Positions 63,901-64,000 of a stretch of DNA of 64,000 nucleotides are shown piece after piece. The position numbers and the translations under genes were made by a program. The notes beneath the pieces are model-generated. The model did no database searches and was not told the origin of the DNA. It was given only the letters and a program-made list of their open reading frames with translations. Source of the stretch: Xanthomonas fragariae (GTDB lineage Bacteria > Pseudomonadota > Gammaproteobacteria > Xanthomonadales > Xanthomonadaceae); assembly GCF_017603965.1 (NCBI RefSeq), contig NZ_CP071955.1:1860001-1924000 (forward strand), read 5' to 3'. Position 1 is the stretch's first letter; each line of letters opens with the position of its first letter.

Positions 63901-64000
63901 AAATTTAGTCAATTCCGGTTTAATTGGCGCAGAGGGCCCTAGCGCCGGCGATTGCCAGCGAGGCATTTTATTTCACGCGTTATTCATTTAAACCGGCGTG

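Overview
The window looks like a Xanthomonas chromosome segment. It has high GC, gene orders typical of gamma-proteobacteria (nudJ-mnmA-hflD; clpS-clpA-infA-aat; ndk-rlmN-pilF-rodZ-yfgM-bamB-der), a large TonB-dependent receptor, PATR-type autotransporters and many insertion-sequence scars. The genus is inferred from gene content and style; no database was searched.

Layout. 1-5700: signalling genes. A cut-off GGDEF protein and a PAS histidine kinase run leftward, a frameshifted PAS gene ends in a truncated mobile repeat, and a methyl-accepting chemotaxis protein follows. 5748-8114: nudJ-mnmA-hflD, coupled by start/stop overlaps. 8204-14667: clpS, clpA, infA, aat, a FemAB/GNAT-like gene and trxB. 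14952-21622: ftsK, a DUF3857/transglutaminase protein, lolA and rarA. 21829-23061: a ClC-type channel. 23368-27867: a fatty-acid beta-oxidation unit (thiolase, FadN-like dehydrogenase/hydratase, TetR regulator) with a CAAAC-N4-GTTTG operator-like palindrome just upstream of the regulator. 28053-34695: ndk, rlmN, pilF, rodZ, yfgM, bamB and der in one direction. 34860-45093: molybdenum-cofactor genes (two moeA, a rhodanese-fused moeB, mobA) around a TonB-dependent receptor, a DUF1264 lipoprotein, and a siroheme synthase whose methyltransferase half is shortened. This resembles the accessory part of a nitrate-assimilation locus, but no molybdoenzyme lies in the window.

45290-49783 is a young, disturbed stretch. 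An IS5-family element and three intact copies of a ~142-bp terminal-inverted-repeat element (a fourth, truncated copy lies at 3420) share the same ends and TNA target sites. One copy cuts a secreted-protein gene just after its signal peptide. Two small stress-type genes (DUF892 and KGG-repeat) survive between them, and the stretch ends in a locally AT-rich patch.

49784-63900 holds two convergent autotransporters: a 3,398-residue PATR-repeat adhesin-like protein and a lipobox-bearing subtilisin autotransporter. An internally deleted IS4-family element sits between them, inside the loop of what was apparently their shared bidirectional terminator. The most interesting signals are the MITE/IS pair, the IS-split terminator, the 1.65-kb internal duplication in the giant autotransporter, the fatty-acid operator and the half-degraded siroheme synthase. 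I found no CRISPR array, rRNA or tRNA.
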